This document shows positions 59,255 through 64,000 of a DNA stretch of 64,000 bases, piece by piece. The first letter of the stretch is position 1. Each line of letters opens with the position of its first letter. Both the position numbers and the translations under genes were made by a program. This DNA comes from Chlorella sorokiniana (Eukaryota > Chlorophyta > Trebouxiophyceae > Chlorellales > Chlorellaceae): positions 1,922,001 through 1,986,000 of the forward strand of contig CP084612.1 in NCBI GenBank assembly GCA_025917655.1, in the 5' to 3' direction. A model generated the notes under the pieces. That model was not told the origin of the DNA. It ran no database searches and saw only the letters and a list, made by a program, of their open reading frames with translations.

Positions 59255-59953
59255 TCAGGGCTTGCTTTTCTTGCTTTTGGCAACGCTGGCACTCGACAGT
59301 GGGGTGACATCGCGTTTTGCTTTTCTGCTGGTGCTCTTGAAGTCTCGGATTTCATCTACGTGGTCTCTGAAAAAGTTCAAGAGGGACTTGCTGACTGATT
59401 CAGTAAACAATTCACATAAGCGTCTGTCAAAATGTTTGTTGCATCGATCTGGCGGTGCATCTTTCACGCATGCCAACAAAGGATCAACAACGGCGGCAGC
59501 CAAAGCATTGGCGTGGGCATACGGGTGCAACTTTTCTTTCCGATCTTTGGCGCTTTCAGTGTGCTTGTCATCGAGAAACTGGCGTGTAGCAAGCCGGAGA
59601 TGGAGAGAGTTCAGCTTACGGGCATGGTTGTTGTGCATCCAAAACTTAACATCACGTGAGGAGCATTGCGGTTCGATGTGAAGCATCACAGCCTCATTGA
59701 AAAAGACCCGAAATGTTTCTCCCTTCACAAGAGCAAACACAAAGCTTGGTGGATAATCCAAAGGTTTGCTGCTGCCGTCTCGGAAAATGTTGAAGCCAGG
59801 CGGAGGGGGTTGCTTTTCATTATGTTCGTTCTCAAAAGTAAGAGCAATGTGAGTGTGCTCACTGTGAGGCTCAAGCTTAAGGTACACGGTGTCATCACCT
59901 TCCAACGCAAAGCTCAGCGAACCCAAAGGGCAGGCGACGTAGCGGGCGCCCAT
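59255..59953 (-). CDS. Intact low-GC viral hypothetical protein
   Basis: 232 residues from ATG 59953 with no break. It reads YVACPLGSLSFALEGDDTVY, LKLEPHSEHTHIALTFENEH, FVFALVKGETFRVFFNEAVM, then a helical region (ANALAAAVVDPLLACVKDAP, RRLCELFTESVSKSLLNFF) and a Lys/Ser tail. A T6 run lies 20-27 nt before the ATG, a late-type promoter. Its GC is visibly lower than the rest of the block, and codon choice is more relaxed, so it may come from a different virus or host source. No family recognised. Confidence 0.6.
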   Translation of the reverse strand: MGARYVACPLGSLSFALEGDDTVYLKLEPHSEHTHIALTFENEHNEKQPPPPGFNIFRDGSSKPLDYPPSFVFALVKGETFRVFFNEAVMLHIEPQCSSRDVKFWMHNNHARKLNSLHLRLATRQFLDDKHTESAKDRKEKLHPYAHANALAAAVVDPLLACVKDAPPDRCNKHFDRRLCELFTESVSKSLLNFFRDHVDEIRDFKSTSRKAKRDVTPLSSASVAKSKKSKP

Positions 59954-59981
59954 CACTACCCGCACGAGATGGGAAAAAAGG
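59954..59981 (-). promoter_or_regulatory. Late-type T-run promoter (gene at 59953)
   Basis: Minus-strand CCTTTTTTCCCATCTCGTGC then GGGTAGTG and ATG. It shares CGTGCGGGTA with the element upstream of 60695. Confidence 0.6.
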
Positions 59982-60000
59982 CGGCATCTTAACGACCTCC

Positions 60001-60440
60001 AAAGTGCAAGCTCAATAGGACGGCGTGCAATGTCCAGTTGGTATGTCTTCTCTTACAGCAGCGGAAGATGGGCAGCAAACAACAGCGGCGGCAGTGGCGG
60101 CGATGGCAGCGGCGGCGGCAGCCTGCACCAGCAGCCTGCACCAGCAGCCTGCACCAGTCGGAACCCATGCTGCGCTGAGACGTGCTCACCTTGGGTGCCC
60201 GACTGGCGGCGATCAGCTGCTGGAGATGCAAACAACAGCGGCGGCCCAGACCAAGTGCTCCCGCGTTTGGTCTGGGCGGCTGCTGATTACTTTACTGCTC
60301 TGACTGCGCAATCGCTGAACGCAGCAAGCCCCCAGAACGCGGACCTCCCAGCGGTACAGTCCGCGGGACTCGCACTTGTTTGCACAGTCCGGGTTCCTCG
60401 CGGAGTGCCCGCTAATTGTCTAAAGTTCCAGGAGTCCTGG
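60001..60440. other. Transition region, no firm gene
   Basis: Contains three CAGCCTGCACCA units (60118-60155) and GGCGGC-rich DNA. No convincing protein on either strand. Composition is more like the host flank. Confidence 0.4.
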
Positions 60441-60610
60441 GGCACGCCAAACTGCTCAGCGACCTGGCCTGTGCGGCCGCTCATCACCCACCGCCGCTAA
60501 TCGCCGGCCGCGTGGTGCACAGGTGAACTTGCAACACGGGCAGTGTACGTGTGTTGTTGTTAGGTGCTTTGCCAGCCGTTGTTCCCCATCGCGGCCGCCG
60601 CTGCCTGTCG
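60441..60610. repeat. Duplicated 5' module, copy A
   Basis: Matches 61951-62130 over about 170 bp, including GTGAACTTGCAAC versus GTAAACTTGCAAC and GGGCAGTGTACGTGTGTTGT. It lies upstream of the coiled-coil gene at 60695. Confidence 0.85.
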
Positions 60611-60669
60611 CTGCCTGCCAACGGTGCTGCTGATGTCCAGAAGTACGGCGGATGACTCGGCCAATTGCC

Positions 60670-60694
60670 CCAATTTTTTCACCGTGCGGGTACC
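60670..60694 (+). promoter_or_regulatory. Viral-looking T-run promoter in the right flank
   Basis: CAATTTTTTCACCGTGCGGG then TACC and ATG at 60695. T-run, spacing and the CGTGCGGGTA block match the element of the viral gene at 59953. Confidence 0.5.
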
Positions 60695-60958
60695 ATGGGA
60701 ACAGCTTACTCCTCGCCCGACCAAAGCCGCCTTTTGGCAGACGTTGCAGCTCTGCAGAACGCTTACACGCAAGCTCAGGGACATGTCGCTGCTCTGCAAA
60801 CCGCTTACTCGCAGTCTCAGGGTCAGGTTGCGGCTTTGCAGGCGCAAGTCGCCAACCTGGCGCAGACGGTGTCTCAGCAGCAAGCCGCAATTGTCGCACT
60901 TCAGGCAAGTAATGCGTGGGGCTGCTATCAATCTACTCATGACACCAACCCATCCTAA
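60695..60958 (+). CDS. Coiled-coil protein with degenerate QA repeats
   Basis: ATG 60695 gives MGTAYSSPDQSRLLADVAAL and heptad-like repeats (YTQAQGHVAALQTAYSQSQG, QVAALQAQVANLAQTVSQQQ). The frame ends at 60958 if unspliced. A CAG|GCAAGT at 60904 could be a GC-AG intron donor, so the C-terminus is uncertain. It is flanked by modules duplicated around the gene at 62290. Family unknown; an oligomeric coiled-coil rod is likely. Confidence 0.5.
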   Translation: MGTAYSSPDQSRLLADVAALQNAYTQAQGHVAALQTAYSQSQGQVAALQAQVANLAQTVSQQQAAIVALQASNAWGCYQSTHDTNPS

Positions 60959-61109
60959 AGTAGCATGCAGAATCTCCCACCTCCCATGGCCATTCCCACT
61001 GTGGCGGTTCAAACCCCCGACGCGCTGCCGACACCAGGCAGAACAACCAGCATGCTGAGTGAGTACCCGTACATGCCAGTCAAGAGGCCAGCTGGCGGCG
61101 AGCCGTGCC

Positions 61110-61165
61110 CAGTTTGTGGCTGTCACCTGATTTGATGGTTGCGGATGCACACTTTGTAATTCACA
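61110..61165. repeat. Duplicated 3' module, copy A
   Basis: Near-identical to 62890-62955 (CACCTGATTTG, GGTTGCGG(A/G)TGCACAC, GTAATTCACAGAAAG). It probably represents the 3' UTR of each cassette gene. Confidence 0.8.
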
Positions 61166-61358
61166 GAAAGTACAGTACAAGTTGGGCAGCAGTCCAACAG
61201 GCAGGCGAGCAGCGGCGGCAGACGGGAAGGCAGTGGGTAACATAAGGCTGCTTTATGCATGGCCAGCTGCTCCAGGGACATCACCAGCGACTGGATAACG
61301 AAGCTTGTTCGATCCAGCATCAATCAAGGTGGTTGGCATCCCAGGGGCAACCCCACGA

Positions 61359-61550
61359 TCAGCTCTTTGATTTCTTTACGTTGTTCTCGATGGAATCTTT
61401 GAGGTCCTCCACGACTGTTGTCAAGGACTCCAAATTGTCATTGAGAGCCGTCAAAGAGCCTGCGATTGATGCCAACGCATCTGCAATGCGCTCCTCAGCT
61501 GAACGGGTATCCGCTGGGATTGTGACCTTGATGACATCACCGTGATTCAT
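61359..61550 (-). CDS. Small helical protein, intact
   Basis: 64 residues from ATG 61550: MNHGDVIKVTIPADTRSAEE, RIADALASIAGSLTALNDNL and ESLTTVVEDLKDSIENNVKK. An amphipathic coiled coil with a short beta start. It lies in the gap between the duplicated cassettes on the opposite strand. Function unknown; phage- or virus-like short coiled-coil proteins look similar, but no link is proven. Confidence 0.45.
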   Translation of the reverse strand: MNHGDVIKVTIPADTRSAEERIADALASIAGSLTALNDNLESLTTVVEDLKDSIENNVKKSKS

Positions 61551-61565
61551 CTTCTCTGCATGCCG

Positions 61566-61950
61566 GGGGACGCACAACACACCTTGTCAAACACCTAAGG
61601 GTCAGTTGTCGGCCTGGCTTGCTCATGGCACCCCGCGGTGCCTCAAGCAGTCGTCGACTGACTCCCGTGCCGCAATGATGACCTGATGACTTCTGCACAA
61701 GAGATTTACAGAGCCTGGACTGCAGACTAGCACGTTTAGTCCAAACCTACTTTCTGAAGAGGGGAGCGCTGCTGAACCTCGCGGAGACTTCCAGTGCGTA
61801 CTGATCACGCAAACTGGCATATCTGATATAGTGCGCGTGTGTGTACACAACAAGCGGCTGTGGCACAGTACAGGCGGGACTTGCGTTGGGTCTGTTCGAG
61901 TTTTCGGGTTTCACGCAAAGTGCCTGCCCTGATCAGCTGTTTCAAGAGTT
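61566..61950. other. Gap between cassettes, no gene seen
   Basis: Upstream of the small helical gene, with no conserved frame on either strand. AT content is higher than in the viral block. Confidence 0.4.
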
Positions 61951-62130
61951 TCCGGGGCACGCCAACCTGCGCGGCGACCTGGGCTTGTCGCCGCTGATCG
62001 CGGCCGCCGCTGATCGCCGCCCGCGTGGAGAGCACAGGTAAACTTGCAACATGGGCAGTGTACGTGTGTTGTTGTTAGGTACTGCTATCAGCCGCTGTCC
62101 CCCATAGCCGCCGCTGCCTGCCGCTGGCGC
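61951..62130. repeat. Duplicated 5' module, copy B
   Basis: Partner of 60441-60610, upstream of the coiled-coil gene at 62290. Confidence 0.85.
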
Positions 62131-62289
62131 CGCTGCCTGCCGTTGCTGCTGCTGCCGCCGCTGCTCTTTGCCGCCGCTGCCTGCCGCTGGTGCCGCTGCC
62201 TACCGCTGGCGCCGCTGCCTGCCACTTGCTGCTGGTGCTGCAAGCTGTTTCTCGTTAACTGCTGGCCTCATTTCCCTTACGACAGACTC

Positions 62290-62835
62290 ATGGCTGACCC
62301 ACGTGACACCCGCATTGCTGAGCTTGAGGAGTTGCTGGCTGCCGCTGAGACCGCGCGCCAGGCCGCCGAGGAGGAGCGAGATGCCGCTGAGACCGCGCGC
62401 CTGGCCGCCGAGGAGGAGCGAGATGCCGCTGAGACCGCGCGCCTGGCCGCCGAGGAGGAGCGAGACGCCGCCAGGCAAGTGCTTGCCTTCTGGGATGCAC
62501 TGGTCGCGACTGTGCGGCAACGGCGGCGAGGCGGTCGTCAGCCGTTAACTTGTCGCATGGCTGCGCGCCTCGTGTGATGCAGCCCCCAAGTCAGAGCTGT
62601 CTTGGAGGTTTTCGCTGCCATCCCCGAAGCCGGTGCTGACGAGGACACCTTGGTGGACGATCTGCTGAAACTCGTGCCCTGGAACGGAGTTTCCAATCTG
62701 ACGAACAACTCAAACAATCGCATGAGGCAGAACCTTATTAAGTTGCGGGAGCTTGGCGCGCTGTGTCGCACCAACGGAGTCGTCTCTGTGGCACGCATGC
62801 CCAAAGCAATTGAGATTGCCCACTGGTTTCACTGA
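62290..62835 (+). CDS. Coiled-coil protein with 14-residue repeats, probably two exons
   Basis: ATG 62290 gives MADPRDTRIAELEELLAAAE and three near-identical 14-residue repeats (ARLAAEEERDAAET). The unspliced frame ends at 62577. A CAG|GCAAGT donor at 62474 and an AG near 62607 would join a second exon: VFAAIPEAGADEDTLVDDLL, KLVPWNGVSNLTNNSNNRMR, GVVSVARMPKAIEIAHWFH, stop TGA 62833. The second part is globular and looks conserved. The cassette around it duplicates that at 60441-61165. Splicing supports a host or host-adapted gene. Function unknown. Confidence 0.45.
62341..62470. repeat. 42-bp coding repeat, three units
   Basis: Units of 42 bp (core GCCGCCGAGGAGGAGCGAGA) encode 14-residue coiled-coil repeats. 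The third is slightly degenerate. Confidence 0.9.
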
Positions 62836-62887
62836 AGCACTACCAGCGCTGTATTTTGATGAGGGGCCAGCCGGCATGCGAGCCGTC

Positions 62888-62955
62888 CCCAGTTTGTTAC
62901 TGTCACCTGATTTGCTGGTTGCGGGTGCACACTTGTAATTCACAGAAAGGATGTG
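62888..62955. repeat. Duplicated 3' module, copy B
   Basis: Partner of 61110-61165, just after the stop of the second exon at 62833. Confidence 0.8.
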
Positions 62956-63148
62956 TCAGGACATTTCAGGCGGCGACGGCAACAGGTATGTGAGCAGCGG
63001 CGACGTTGCCAACAGCCGCGGCAGCAACCCGCGCCGATAAGCATCTTATGCGGCGACGTTCTCAAATGCCGCTCAAACTGAAATGTGCCCGCATACGGTG
63101 TCTGCTGAAAAAGCGGCAAGCATACTCCGCCAACTCTTATGCCGCTCA

Positions 63149-63621
63149 GCTAGCTTTGGCGCCTGGAATGATGACTGCGCCTTGGTTGTTCACCTTGTTC
63201 CTCACCCAACCTGTCACCGCAGGTCGCAAGGCATCCTGGGTCCAATCGCCGGCCGCAGCATAGCCCTCACTGAAACTGCCAGTTGCAAGACCCTCCTTCA
63301 CCAGCTGATCGAAAAGCTTTGAGACGGCGTCATCAAACCGACGAGCACCGCCGTTTGTAAAAGCAGTCTTCACAAGACCAGCGTCAATGGGGTCGCCGAC
63401 ATGTCGAGTCATCAAGCAGCGCACCACTTCATCAATCACTGCCCTCCTGCAAGTAACGAGCACCGGGAGCAAATAAGAAGAGATGTTCGATAGTCTTGTA
63501 AGCGGCGCAAACGTCTTAGCATTTCCAACACATACTTGCTTGCGTCGAAGGCCGCCTTGAACTTGTCGGCCAGCTCCTGATCCAAAGCGCTCAGACGATC
63601 CCAGTCTGCTTGGGTAAGCAT
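63149..63621 (-). CDS. Two-exon hypothetical protein
   Basis: ATG 63621 gives MLTQADWDRLSALDQELADK and FKAAFDASK, then GTATGTG (donor near 63535). The acceptor CAG near 63450 opens RAVIDEVVRCLMTRHVGDPI, GLVKTAFTNGGARRFDDAVS, LFDQLVKEGLATGSFSEGYA and VTGWVRNKVNNQGAVIIPGA, stop TGA at 63149. Joining keeps phase (Lys codon split 2/1). Helical and about 130 residues. Family not recognised. Divergent DNA upstream includes a GGCAGCGGCAGCGG tract (63705-63740). Confidence 0.5.
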
Positions 63622-63914
63622 AGTTCTGCAGTGCAGTTAGAAAAGCAATGGGAAAACAACGACGACTGCCCCCGGCTGTGTAGCCAGCAGAGCGCAGTTG
63701 AGCGACGGCAGCGGCAGGCAGCGGCAGCGGCGGCAGCAGAGATAGCCTTGGCGGCGGGCAGAAGTGTTGGGCAGCGGCTCCCGGTGGCAACAACACGCAC
63801 CCCCTGGCCGTTTTTTAAGCCAAAATCTCGCCTGTGCACTCAGCGACAGACCGGTGAACAGCAGCGGCGCCGGCCAAGTCGCCAGCCAGGGCTGGGTTCT
63901 ACAAAGTGCTGACA

Positions 63915-63970
63915 GGTGCAGGTTGCTTGCAGTCTGCCTGCAGGTTGCCTGCAGGTTGCCTGCAGGTTGC
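63915..63970. repeat. CTGCAGGTTGC 11-bp tandem repeat
   Basis: About four to five units (GCCTGCAGGTT) at the right end of the window. Confidence 0.9.
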
Positions 63971-64000
63971 AGCCGGCCCACGGGTCTGCCCAGAGTACCG

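Noticed and set aside
22700-59990. tRNA genes in the viral block
   Set aside because: I could not find a convincing cloverleaf by eye. A tRNA search would settle this.

Overview
The window reads as nuclear DNA of a GC-rich, intron-dense green alga (Chlorella-like chlorophyte inferred, not proven) that carries a block of giant-virus DNA. The host assignment rests on short exons with GT-AG (occasionally GC-AG) introns, a plastid-type gamma-tocopherol methyltransferase, a small Tim chaperone and a Tic62-like Rossmann protein. The viral assignment rests on a nucleocytovirus (NCLDV) major capsid protein, PCNA, viral-type RNA ligase, RNase H, a BCS1-like AAA+ ATPase, glycosyltransferases, zinc-finger/RING/BTB/F-box proteins and short-spaced intronless genes on both strands.

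Layout. 1-22.2 kb is host: the 3' part of a TRANK1-like gene (+), a probable membrane-protein gene (-), VTE4 (-), a GH18-like gene (+), an NAD(P)-binding Rossmann gene (-), an unknown gene (-), Tim13 (+), then a gene-poor stretch with a 238-bp palindrome. At 22.2-22.7 kb an inverted repeat and a 23-bp minisatellite mark the junction. 22.7-60.0 kb is the viral block, about 45 genes, mostly intronless and tightly packed. 60-64 kb has small coiled-coil genes, a duplicated cassette and likely introns. It may be host again or a different foreign element, and one of its genes still has a viral-looking promoter.

Two promoter classes can be read directly in the viral block. A TTTAA box (CTTAAAG or GTTTAAAC), mostly 15-27 nt before the ATG, precedes nucleic-acid genes (PCNA, RNase H, RNA ligase, SWIM/RING protein) and several small unknowns. 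A T-run or A-run with a GC-rich spacer precedes virion or envelope-type genes (capsid, small transmembrane proteins, Kazal protein, glycosyltransferases). This looks like early versus late control.

Most viral genes are broken by one or more frame changes, often at homopolymers, and one glycosyltransferase has an in-frame TGG-to-TAG-type stop. Minisatellites sit inside many reading frames. The block is therefore probably an endogenised, partly decayed giant-virus fragment, although sequencing indels could explain some frameshifts. The most distinctive content not explained by known families is a four-member paralogous family ending in a W-x-P-x-R-H-x-x-W-C-L motif. Frame joins below are given as coordinates only.
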